From: an archaeon
GTDB lineage: Archaea > Thermoproteota > Nitrososphaeria_A > Caldarchaeales > Wolframiiraptoraceae
Length of the DNA: 12,413 nt
Direction: 5' to 3'
Assembly: GCA_029258815.1 (NCBI GenBank)
Contig: JAPDJZ010000010.1
Coordinates: 1 to 12,413, forward strand
Made by a program: the position numbers and the translations under genes. A model generated the notes under the pieces. It had not been told where the DNA came from, did no database searches, and worked only from the letters and a program-made list of their open reading frames with translations. How positions within the stretch are numbered: position 1 is the stretch's first letter; each line of letters starts with the position of its first letter. Below, piece after piece: positions 1-5,563 of this stretch.

Positions 1-70
1 CGGCCTCGCGGGCCAGCTCCCTAATGCGCCCCCCGTAACCATACCAGACCGGGAAGCCCAGCCTAAGCAT
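1..70 (-). CDS. 5' end of a leftward gene, possibly a TIM-barrel isomerase/epimerase (partial)
   Basis: An ATG at 70 opens a frame that runs off the left edge after 23 codons, reading MLRLGFPVWYGYGGRIRELA and on. A short hydrophobic strand followed by an amphipathic helix is how many sugar phosphate isomerase/endonuclease-IV-like TIM barrels begin, and also some Rossmann-type enzymes. That family guess is weak because so little is visible. The start is supported by a TATA-like box on the minus strand at 98-106, about 32 nt upstream, the same spacing seen for most genes here. The gene is divergent from the small plus-strand ORF at 172. Confidence 0.5.
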   Translation of the reverse strand, partial: MLRLGFPVWYGYGGRIRELAREA

Positions 71-97
71 CCGAACCCGAGAGCACGCCCGAAGTCC

Positions 98-106
98 ATA
101 ATATAG
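98..106 (-). promoter_or_regulatory. TATA box for the leftward gene starting at 70
   Basis: Minus-strand sequence CTATATTAT, centred about 32 nt before the ATG at 70. This is the archaeal TATA position expected for a leaderless or very short leader transcript. Confidence 0.5.
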
Positions 107-134
107 CCATATTCCCGCTCTAGAGTTGAAAAGG

Positions 135-142
135 TTATATTT
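135..142 (+). promoter_or_regulatory. TATA box for the transcript starting near 163
   Basis: TTATATTT, centred 34 nt before the ATG at 172. A 5-bp inverted repeat (CGGGA 145-149, TCCCG 156-160) lies between the box and the start and could be an operator, though it is short enough to be chance. Confidence 0.45.
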
Positions 143-171
143 GCCGGGAGCCGCATCCCGCCGATAAGGGC

Positions 172-405
172 ATGGGCTACCCCGTCGGCAAATCGATCCA
201 GAAAAGGAATCGCAATCTAACCTTAGGGAGGACCGAAGTAGCTAGAGGAAGCCGAGCGCATAAGCCCGTTAGGGAGAATATAGGTAGAGGCTTCAGAAGT
301 GTCAGGAGACGGGTTCGCCGATTTGAAGCCTTTTCTCGTTCAACTTTATCCAATACGCTTGAAGCTCAAGCTCCAGTTCCTCGCAGTTCGGAAACGCCTT
401 CCTGA
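172..405 (+). CDS. Possible small basic protein, unrecognised
   Basis: This is a 77-codon frame whose first 50 residues are very basic (many Arg and Lys, an RRRVRR run near residue 45) and contain no hydrophobic segment. I do not recognise the family. A nucleic-acid or ribosome-associated role would fit the charge but is only inference. In its favour, a good TATA box is centred 34 nt upstream of the ATG, the spacing used by neighbouring genes, and the first 130 nt overlap nothing else. Against it, the last 104 nt lie antisense to the 3' end of the peptidase gene and look like a shadow there (Ser/Pro-rich tail). The promoter may instead drive a non-coding RNA. Confidence 0.3.
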   Translation: MGYPVGKSIQKRNRNLTLGRTEVARGSRAHKPVRENIGRGFRSVRRRVRRFEAFSRSTLSNTLEAQAPVPRSSETPS

Positions 406-877
406 TGAGCTCCCGAAAAACTCTGTCATGCCTCCACCGGATTAGATGGCATAGCTCGTGATACACCAGATACCTTATCAAGTTCTCCGGAAGATACTGA
501 GCCTCGCTGTTTATCGTTACGTTCCCCGACTTGCTGCAGCATCCCCAGCAGCTCTTCATCTTCCTAACCCGGACGTCTCCTAGGCTTATGTTCAGCTTTC
601 TCGAGTATTCCTCGGCGATCTTCCTGACGAGGGCTTTGAACTTCCTCCTCGTTCTGGGAATGAGCTTCACCCTATCGGCGACGCTTCTGGCCCTCCTCAC
701 GAACTCTATCTGCTCGATTATCCACCTCCGGTTCTCCCTAATGACCCTTAGGGGGTTGCCGTTCTTCGGAACTATTATCCGGAGCTCGCTACCCCATAGC
801 TCGAGCCTGGGATGCTTAACCGGCTTCCTGATTATCCTATATCTTATCGGGAAACTTCCTCGCACAGCGTCCGTCAT
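302..877 (-). CDS. YgjP/DUF45-type zinc metallopeptidase (M48-like fold)
   Basis: A 191-residue soluble protein predicted to be a zinc-dependent peptidase of the YgjP/DUF45 (COG1451) family. Zinc site: HELCH at residues 140-144, with a third ligand candidate His150 in RWRHDRVF, followed by the helix FRELIRKAFPNCEELE. The family-specific segment just before the active site, usually WGSCS, appears as CWGCCSKSG at 110-118, so there is one extra Cys on each side of the Gly. The N-terminal strands (residues 10-60, RIIRKPVKHPRLELW and following) match the usual beta-rich start, and the length is normal. The physiological substrate of this family is not known. In some bacteria it sits beside restriction genes, but nothing of that kind is seen here. 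The ATG at 877 is the first start; the 91-bp gap to the plus gene at 969 holds divergent promoters. Confidence 0.85.
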   Translation of the reverse strand: MTDAVRGSFPIRYRIIRKPVKHPRLELWGSELRIIVPKNGNPLRVIRENRRWIIEQIEFVRRARSVADRVKLIPRTRRKFKALVRKIAEEYSRKLNISLGDVRVRKMKSCWGCCSKSGNVTINSEAQYLPENLIRYLVYHELCHLIRWRHDRVFRELIRKAFPNCEELELELQAYWIKLNEKRLQIGEPVS

Positions 878-914
878 TTGATCGAAGCACGCTTAACCTC
901 GATTTCTATCTTTC

Positions 915-925
915 CCCAGCCTGGG
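915..925. repeat. Perfect short inverted repeat in a divergent promoter region
   Basis: CCCAG-C-CTGGG lies between the peptidase gene (start 877) and the glycosyltransferase gene (start 969), immediately upstream of the TATA box at 932-939. Its position over the upstream promoter element would suit a regulator site. At 5 bp per arm it may be chance. Confidence 0.3.
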
Positions 926-931
926 AAATTG

Positions 932-939
932 TTAAAAGT
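932..939 (+). promoter_or_regulatory. TATA box for the glycosyltransferase gene
   Basis: TTAAAAGT, centred 34 nt before the ATG at 969. It sits within a direct repeat GTTAA-AA-GTTAA (931-942). Confidence 0.5.
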
Positions 940-968
940 TAAGATTTAGGCCGCGGATTTTTCGACGG

Positions 969-2039
969 ATGAGGATAGCTTTTCTGAGTAGGTGGAACGC
1001 GACCTGCGGGGCGAGCCTCCACGCCGAGCTCCTCTGCAAGGGGTTTCTATCCATGGGGTTTGACGTCTTAGTGTTCGCTCCGAGCATAGAGTCCGCTAAC
1101 GCCGACTGGCATCACAGGATGATCGACGTCGAGGACGAGGAGTGGGTTGTGAGGGTCTACGAGGAGACCAGCGAGCTGGAGTATCCGGCCGAGGGATACT
1201 TGGGAGCCGAGGTGCTGGAGGGGGATTACGACGTTCTAGTTGTCGAGATCTATAACAGACTCCCCGTCTCAAAGCTCACCGAGATCCACGAGAAAATAAG
1301 GAGAAAGGCTAAGCTCGTCGGGGTGCTGCATCTCGCTTGGAGGAGGGATATCCCGCCCATCCTAAAGATCGGATGGGACGCTATAGTGATCTTCGATAAG
1401 AGATATTACAACGAGCTTTTAGCGCGCTACGATCTCAGCAGCGTCGGGAGGGTCGAGGAGATCCCATATCCCTTCGCGGTGGTCGACGCTCCGCCGACGA
1501 GGATAGAAGAAGCCGGGGAGAAATTCCTCTTCTTCACCTATGGAAGGCAGCCGGAGCTCGAGTACCTGGATTATGTTCGAGGGCTTAGGGAGGTGTGCTC
1601 TGGGGATAGGGCGGCGTACTTCGTCTTGAGAAGCGATGGGAGGCTGCCGATGGACGAGCCTTGGATCATCCAGAAGGTGGATAGACCGAGCTTGAAGAGG
1701 ATACATAGTTATCTCAGGGGGGCGGATTTGCATCTAATCCCGAAGAGCGATACCCGGGGGGTCGTGATCTCCTCGACCCTCCACCAATCCCTATACTCCG
1801 GAACGCCGACCATGGTCCCGGATACCAGATATTTCGAGAAGGTTCCCTCGGTAGAGGAGGATGGACCGGTGATGAAGTATAGGCTCGGAGATCTCGAGGA
1901 TTTCGTGAGGAGGGTTCGCCGGCTGATGAGGGACGATTCTCTCAGGGATGGGCTTTCGGAGCGCGCGAGGCGCTACGCTTTAGAGGCCAGCGACGAGGTT
2001 GTCGCCAAGAGATTTCTGGAGCTCTTCGAGGCTCTCTAG
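969..2039 (+). CDS. GT-B fold glycosyltransferase (GT4-like)
   Basis: A 356-residue cytoplasmic protein with no membrane segment. The N-terminal start MRIAFLSRWNATCGASLHAE has the strand, then the 'CG-A-x-x' helix turn, seen in GT4-like enzymes that open with CGIAxY. The middle (residues 100-150) gives the second Rossmann-type strand set. The C-terminal half carries FLFFTYGRQPE, then the donor-binding region DLHLIPKSDTRGVVISSTLH, then SGTPTMVPDTRYFEKVP, and ends in a helical cap (REARRY-like SERARRYALEAS). The acidic E-x7-E of classical GT4 enzymes is not evident; the second position region reads SSTLHQSLYSGTPT. Donor and acceptor are unknown; the convergent GH130 gene suggests a mannose-containing glycan. 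It ends at TAG 2037-2039, sharing CTAG with the opposite gene's stop. Confidence 0.75.
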   Translation: MRIAFLSRWNATCGASLHAELLCKGFLSMGFDVLVFAPSIESANADWHHRMIDVEDEEWVVRVYEETSELEYPAEGYLGAEVLEGDYDVLVVEIYNRLPVSKLTEIHEKIRRKAKLVGVLHLAWRRDIPPILKIGWDAIVIFDKRYYNELLARYDLSSVGRVEEIPYPFAVVDAPPTRIEEAGEKFLFFTYGRQPELEYLDYVRGLREVCSGDRAAYFVLRSDGRLPMDEPWIIQKVDRPSLKRIHSYLRGADLHLIPKSDTRGVVISSTLHQSLYSGTPTMVPDTRYFEKVPSVEEDGPVMKYRLGDLEDFVRRVRRLMRDDSLRDGLSERARRYALEASDEVVAKRFLELFEAL

Positions 2040-3133
2040 TATATCCTGCCCTTGTCCAGCTCCGCTAGGAGGTTGTTGAGCGAGAGTATTCCGAAGCCTA
2101 TCATGGAGTCCGCCGCGCCGTAGGTTACCACTATCTCATCTCGACCGACCTTCGCGGCTCCGCACGGAAATATGGTTAAAGGTCTATCCCCCAGAATCTC
2201 ATATGGTTTTCTGGGCTCCATGATGTATCTCGGGGTTACGGCCTCCACGGCCATCCCGCTCCTTGAGAGCGAGAACTCCGCCGCGAAGACCTTGTAGGCC
2301 ACGGACTCTCTATCTATGCCGTGAATCAGCGTTATTATCCTATTTTTACGCGTGTTCGGTATCGGAGCCGCCCACCCTATCTTCGTCTCGAACGGAGCCG
2401 GCCGCATAACTTCGAATCCATTATCTATCGTTATCTCCTTCAGCTCCGCGCTGTGATCTAGGAGGAGCCGCTCGTCAACCCTGCTTATCATGAGATGGAA
2501 CGTATCTGTTATCAGGTGGGGCCTATGGAGCAGGTAGATTTCGCCCGATTGCGTTTGATGCAGGAAGGCGTCCTTATTGCTTACCATCTTCCCGAAATAG
2601 CTCTCGGAGAGGACGAAGACGAACTTCTTAACCCAAGTCTTCAAGGTCTCGTTATAGACGGCGGTGATGGGAACCGTGCGGTTCTCCCTGATGGCGGAGT
2701 AGTAGTTTATGGATCTACCGGTGTAGGTCATGTAGAGCTTTCCGCCGAGCTTATACGCCCTCGGGTCCTCCGCCCCCCATAGGTCGTATCTAGTGGAGGG
2801 GTAGATCACCACCTCGCCGACGTAGCTGTTGACATCAACGTATCTATTGAAGAGGTCGTCTAGGGGGATCTTCATTCTCAGTATGCTGCTAACGTATAGA
2901 TAGTATCCGAGGATTATCCTCGCGTAGATTTCGAGCGCTTCATCCTTCTGATCGTAGATCGCGCTCGCGTTAAAGGATGCTAGGGGGTGGGAGAGCGGGT
3001 AGTCGTGGATGAGGATCCGGTTAGGGCTTACGACGCCGAACCTCGCGACGATGTCGTCGGTGGCCTGAGACCTCACCCTAGCCACTTCCTCGAAGCCCTC
3101 AGCCTTCCTAAATTCGGGCTGGCTCCCCGGCAT
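2036..3133 (-). CDS. GH130 family mannoside phosphorylase/hydrolase
   Basis: A 365-residue five-bladed beta-propeller enzyme of glycoside hydrolase family 130, whose characterised members cleave beta-mannosides by phosphorolysis (beta-1,4- or beta-1,2-mannooligosaccharides) or hydrolysis. Visible landmarks: FNASAI at 54-59; GAEDPRAY at 120-127, in which Asp123 is the expected proton donor; MTYTGRS at 135-141; KDAFLHQ at 187-193 followed by LLHRPH at 201-206; HGID at 271-274; and the family signature YGAADSMIGFGI near 338-349. The phosphate-binding residues cannot be judged by eye, so phosphorylase and hydrolase stay open. No signal peptide, so cytoplasmic. The first 30 residues look poorly conserved, but the ATG at 3133 lies 34 nt after a TATA box at 3163-3170, which supports this start. 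Convergent and stop-overlapping with the glycosyltransferase. Confidence 0.88.
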   Translation of the reverse strand: MPGSQPEFRKAEGFEEVARVRSQATDDIVARFGVVSPNRILIHDYPLSHPLASFNASAIYDQKDEALEIYARIILGYYLYVSSILRMKIPLDDLFNRYVDVNSYVGEVVIYPSTRYDLWGAEDPRAYKLGGKLYMTYTGRSINYYSAIRENRTVPITAVYNETLKTWVKKFVFVLSESYFGKMVSNKDAFLHQTQSGEIYLLHRPHLITDTFHLMISRVDERLLLDHSAELKEITIDNGFEVMRPAPFETKIGWAAPIPNTRKNRIITLIHGIDRESVAYKVFAAEFSLSRSGMAVEAVTPRYIMEPRKPYEILGDRPLTIFPCGAAKVGRDEIVVTYGAADSMIGFGILSLNNLLAELDKGRIY

Positions 3134-3162
3134 TCCGACGAAGGTGATAAGGAGGGTAAAGA

Positions 3163-3170
3163 GCTTTTAA
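3163..3170 (-). promoter_or_regulatory. TATA box for the GH130 gene
   Basis: Minus-strand TTAAAAGC, centred 34 nt before the ATG at 3133. The surrounding AGCTTTTAAGGCT is nearly self-complementary, so the same element might also act rightward towards dph2, though at a longer distance (about 60 nt). Confidence 0.5.
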
Positions 3171-3227
3171 GGCTTTCGGGAGGAGTCTTATTCTCGGGCT
3201 CGGCCGCTACTCGTAGGCTCCTAGAGG

Positions 3228-4256
3228 GTGGGGATGATGATCGTCAGCGGGTATAGGGTGGACGTCGAGGAGGCGAGCAGATGGATTAGAGCTAACGGGA
3301 TTAGGAGGGCTCTCCTCCAAGCTCCTCCGGGCCTCCGCGAGCCGGCGATCAGACTCGCTGAGGAGCTCTCAGGCCACCTCGAATGCGTCTTCTTTGATTG
3401 CGGGGGATGCTGGGGGGGATGCGACTTAGCCGTGCATCGGGCGAAGGCCATAGGCGCCGACGGGATCATCCACCTAGGCCACGCGCCTTTTCTCGAAAAA
3501 GCTCCTATTCCAACGCTCTACCTAGAGTGTAGGAGGGCTGATCCGAGACCACTCCTAGAGATGCTGGACTCGCTGGAGGAGGGGATCAGGGATCTCGGAA
3601 GCCTCGGGCTTGGAATGACCGTTCAGTGGCTCGATTACGTCGAGGCCGTTCGGGAGAAGCTCGCGAGGCATGGTCTAAAGATCCGCGTCGGAGACCCCTC
3701 CCCTCCGCTGAGATACGCCGGGCAGGTTCTCGGATGCTGCTATAATCCTCTTCTAAGGCTCTCGGACGCAGTTAACGGCTATCTAATCGTCGGGAGCAGG
3801 TTCCACGGCCTAGGCTTAGCCCTCCAAACCCATAAGCCCGTTTACTCGCTTGACCCGGAGCTTCGGAGGATCTATGATTCAAGCTCCGAAGCTGGGAGGC
3901 TTCTCAAGAGCCGATACGCTTACATCGGGAGGTTCAGGGCGGCCGGGAGAATCGGGGTGATCCTCAGCGTTAAGCCCGGGCAGTATAGGCTCGGCCTCGC
4001 TAGGAGGCTTGTAAGCCTTTTAAGGAGCCGTGGGAAACATGCAGAGGTCTTGGTAATGGATGACGTCTCGCTCGACAGGCTTAGGGACAGCGGATTCAGG
4101 GGGTTCGTTAATACGGCCTGCCCCAGGCTATCAATAGAGGATCAGATGGGTTTCGAGGACCCCATACTCCTTCCGGCCGAGGCGCTCGTGGCGATCGGGG
4201 AAATGCGATGGGAGGAGGTCGTTAGGACTTCGAGATATTTCTCGATGGAGGCTTGA
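3228..4256 (+). CDS. dph2: Diphthamide biosynthesis enzyme Dph2 (2-(3-amino-3-carboxypropyl)histidine synthase)
   Basis: Catalyses the first step of diphthamide formation, transferring the 3-amino-3-carboxypropyl group of S-adenosylmethionine to the target His of elongation factor aEF2 through an unusual [4Fe-4S] radical mechanism. About 342 residues, the normal archaeal length. The three cluster cysteines are visible in context: GGCDLA (Cys65), QVLGC (Cys170, followed by a second Cys171) and NTACPR (Cys298). Other landmarks are LLQAPPGL at 29-36, HLGHAPF at 82-88 and IVGSRFHGLGLAL at 187-199. Extra cysteines at 58 and 61 (CGGCWGGC) are notable. The start is ambiguous: GTG 3228, ATG 3234 or ATG 3237 are in frame, and GAGGGTG at 3224-3230 would act as Shine-Dalgarno for ATG 3237. 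It is the first gene of a rightward cluster with csl4, which begins 7 nt after its TGA. Confidence 0.92.
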   Translation: MGMMIVSGYRVDVEEASRWIRANGIRRALLQAPPGLREPAIRLAEELSGHLECVFFDCGGCWGGCDLAVHRAKAIGADGIIHLGHAPFLEKAPIPTLYLECRRADPRPLLEMLDSLEEGIRDLGSLGLGMTVQWLDYVEAVREKLARHGLKIRVGDPSPPLRYAGQVLGCCYNPLLRLSDAVNGYLIVGSRFHGLGLALQTHKPVYSLDPELRRIYDSSSEAGRLLKSRYAYIGRFRAAGRIGVILSVKPGQYRLGLARRLVSLLRSRGKHAEVLVMDDVSLDRLRDSGFRGFVNTACPRLSIEDQMGFEDPILLPAEALVAIGEMRWEEVVRTSRYFSMEA

Positions 4257-4263
4257 TCCGGTT

Positions 4264-4848
4264 ATGGTGTTCGTTAGAGACGGCGAACTGGTCGCTCCCG
4301 GAGAGCCGATATGCGTTCAGGAGGAATATGCGCCGGGAGAGAACGCCAAGGTGGATGAAGACGGGAGGCTGATTTCGATAATTCTCGGGAGGGTCTTCTA
4401 CGATAAGGCCGGGAGGACCGTGTCCGTAAAGCCCTTGAAGAGCCGCGAGGCCATCAGGATCGGAGATCAGGTTTTAGTTCAGGTTAGAGAGCTTCAGGAT
4501 AAGATAGCCCTGGTTAGCATACTCTCCGCGAACGGTCAGCCCCTAAAGCACCCGAAGACGGCGATCATAATCCCGGGAAGGGGGAGGGCTATGAGGGGGG
4601 AGATGAAGGACTACGTCGGAGTCGGAGACCTAGTCGTAGCCCAAGTGGTAACGTCCTTCATGGGAGTTATAGGGCTCTCGATCTGGAAGCCGAACCTCGG
4701 AGTCGTCCTCGGATTATGCAACCGGTGCTCGGGGATCTTGACGAAGTCTAGGAACACGCTCGTCTGCTCTAGATGCGGGGAGAGGCAAAAACGTAAAATC
4801 GTCCCATACTACGGTAATCTGGAGCGGTTGGCCTCCATGCTGAGGTGA
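4264..4848 (+). CDS. csl4: Exosome complex RNA-binding subunit Csl4
   Basis: Cap subunit of the archaeal RNA exosome; it binds RNA and recruits DnaG to the Rrp41/Rrp42 ring in the cytoplasm. 194 residues with three parts in order: an N-terminal strand domain with LVAPGEPIC at 9-17 and a glycine-rich turn; a central S1 domain (about 64-145, GDQVLVQVRELQDKIALVSI and then VGVGDLVVAQVV); and a C-terminal zinc ribbon with Cys152/Cys155 (CNRC) and Cys168/Cys171 (CSRCG). Length and order are canonical. The ATG at 4264 follows the dph2 stop by 7 nt with GGAGG at 4247-4251 upstream, so it is co-transcribed. Its TGA (4846-4848) lies inside the Shine-Dalgarno of the next gene. Exosome and RNA polymerase genes clustering together is common in archaea. 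Confidence 0.92.
   Translation: MVFVRDGELVAPGEPICVQEEYAPGENAKVDEDGRLISIILGRVFYDKAGRTVSVKPLKSREAIRIGDQVLVQVRELQDKIALVSILSANGQPLKHPKTAIIIPGRGRAMRGEMKDYVGVGDLVVAQVVTSFMGVIGLSIWKPNLGVVLGLCNRCSGILTKSRNTLVCSRCGERQKRKIVPYYGNLERLASMLR
4843..4848 (+). promoter_or_regulatory. Shine-Dalgarno deciding the rpoL start
   Basis: AGGTGA matches the 16S rRNA anti-Shine-Dalgarno well and ends 7 nt before CTG 4856, the codon that aligns with the family's initiator Met. It overlaps the csl4 stop codon. By contrast ATG 4904 has no such sequence before it (CATATAGCTCGAG). This makes CTG the best-supported start. Confidence 0.55.
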
Positions 4849-4855
4849 GGGAGAG

Positions 4856-5131
4856 CTGAAGCTGAGGATTCTGAAAAAAGGGGACGACTTCATATAGCTC
4901 GAGATGCTCGAGGAGGATCCGAGCATACTTGACTCCCTAAGCGAGATCCTGCAGGAGGTCGACGGCGTCCAATATTCCGGAATGTTCATCGAGCACCCCC
5001 TAACCAAGAGAACCCTCCTCAGGGTCAAGACCGACCCCTCGAAGATCAAGGCATCCGAAGCCGTTGAGAAGGCCCTCCGAGAACTTAAGCGGATCTCGAG
5101 CCAGCTAAGGGAAGCGTTTGAAAAACTTTGA
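4856..5131 (+). CDS. rpoL: RNA polymerase subunit Rpo11/RpoL, interrupted by an in-frame TAG
   Basis: Small assembly subunit of archaeal RNA polymerase that pairs with Rpo3 (RpoD), homologous to eukaryotic Rpb11. Reading from CTG 4856, the family N-terminus is present: LKLRILKKGDDFI, then TAG (4895-4897), then LEMLEEDPSILDSL, VQYSGMFIEHPLTKRTLL and a C-terminal helix ending AFEKL. Archaeal homologues read like MEIKILKSxxxYLELEIEGED, so TAG replaces a conserved Glu, one base from GAG. No ATG, GTG or TTG precedes it in frame. CTG 4856 aligns with the family Met and has AGGTGA (4843-4848) 7 nt upstream. The uninterrupted part, 4904-5131 from ATG, would give 75 residues lacking the first beta strand. 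The full 91 codons match family length. Consensus error, true nonsense mutation, readthrough or stop-restart at ATG 4904 remain possible. Confidence 0.85.
4895..4897 (+). other. In-frame amber codon within rpoL
   Basis: TAG at codon 14 counted from CTG 4856, flanked by family-conserved residues on both sides (GDDFI before, LEMLEED after). The homologous position is Glu in the archaeal Rpo11 proteins I can recall. A single G-to-T change from GAG explains it. Confidence 0.8.
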
Positions 5132-5139
5132 TGGAAGGA

Positions 5140-5147
5140 TTTAATTA
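5140..5147 (+). promoter_or_regulatory. TATA box for tfs
   Basis: TTTAATTA lies 8 nt after the rpoL stop and 39 nt before GTG 5183, so tfs probably has its own promoter and a leader of about 15 nt. GGTG at 5171-5174 is a plausible Shine-Dalgarno. Confidence 0.4.
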
Positions 5148-5182
5148 GTGGGCGCTATGCCTGCAATAGCGGTGTAGGAGAG

Positions 5183-5509
5183 GTGGAGATCTGCCCCAAG
5201 TGCGGAAAGATAATGACCCTGAGGAAGAGCAGCAAGCCCGCTTGGGTCTGCACGAGATGCGGCTACGAGAAGCCACTTCAAGGCGGGATTGTCTACACTA
5301 AAGTTAGGAAGAGGGGAGGAGTCGCCGTCACGGTGATAGAGAGGGGCGAGGAGGAGAAGGTGTTACCCGTAACGACCGACGTCGTCTGCCCGAAATGCGG
5401 GGCGAGGGAGGCGTATTACTGGTCCATCCAGACCAGGTCCGCGGATGAGCCCATGACCCAGTTCTTTAGATGCAAGAAGTGCGGGCATACTTGGAGAGAG
5501 TACGCTTAG
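5183..5509 (+). CDS. tfs: Transcript-cleavage factor TFS (TFIIS-like)
   Basis: Rescues backtracked RNA polymerase by stimulating its intrinsic RNA cleavage; homologous to eukaryotic TFIIS and to the Rpb9/RpoM family. 108 residues, the usual length, with two zinc ribbons: Cys4/Cys7 with Cys23/Cys26 at the N-terminus and Cys69/Cys72 with Cys97/Cys100 at the C-terminus. The C-terminal ribbon carries the acidic hairpin tip SADEP (Asp88-Glu89), the catalytic pair inserted into the polymerase active site, within the signature QTRSADEPMTQFFRC. Because the DE pair is intact it should be an active TFS rather than an inhibitory paralogue. It starts at GTG 5183; no earlier start exists in frame after the TATA element at 5140-5147. 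It follows rpoL by 51 nt and functionally belongs with it. Confidence 0.93.
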   Translation: MEICPKCGKIMTLRKSSKPAWVCTRCGYEKPLQGGIVYTKVRKRGGVAVTVIERGEEEKVLPVTTDVVCPKCGAREAYYWSIQTRSADEPMTQFFRCKKCGHTWREYA

Positions 5510-5536
5510 CCCTGAGGACGAGGGCTCGCTTCGTAA

Positions 5537-5553
5537 CGCCCTCTTAGGGGGCG
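5537..5553. terminator. GC-rich hairpin between convergent genes
   Basis: CGCCCTC-TTA-GGGGGCG folds into a 7-bp stem (one G:U) with a 3-nt loop, between the tfs stop (5509) and the stop of the leftward regulator gene (5564). It is followed on the plus strand by the pyrimidine-rich CTCTCCT. The place suits a shared 3' end. Archaeal termination usually depends on T-runs rather than hairpins, and no T-run is present, so the role is uncertain. Confidence 0.3.
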
Positions 5554-5563
5554 CTCTCCTAGG

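Noticed and set aside
531..881. Hydrophobic 116-codon plus-strand frame over the peptidase gene
   Set aside because: It is the mirror of the conserved HELCH-containing gene; the hydrophobic look comes from antisense of a charged, AGG/CTC-rich sequence.
2495..2782. Plus-strand frame of 95 codons inside the GH130 gene
   Set aside because: It is antisense to well-conserved GH130 motifs (GAEDPR, KDAFLH), has no promoter of its own and no recognisable protein features.
4895..4897. Genome-wide reassignment of TAG to an amino acid such as pyrrolysine
   Set aside because: At least ten genes here end in TAG at natural family C-termini (for example tfs, sua5, coaD), so TAG is clearly the main stop codon. 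Only a local or suppressed event could be considered.
5157..5177. ATG at 5157 as the tfs start
   Set aside because: It is in a different frame and meets TAG after six codons (MPAIAV); tfs instead fits GTG 5183 with the first zinc-ribbon Cys at residue 4.
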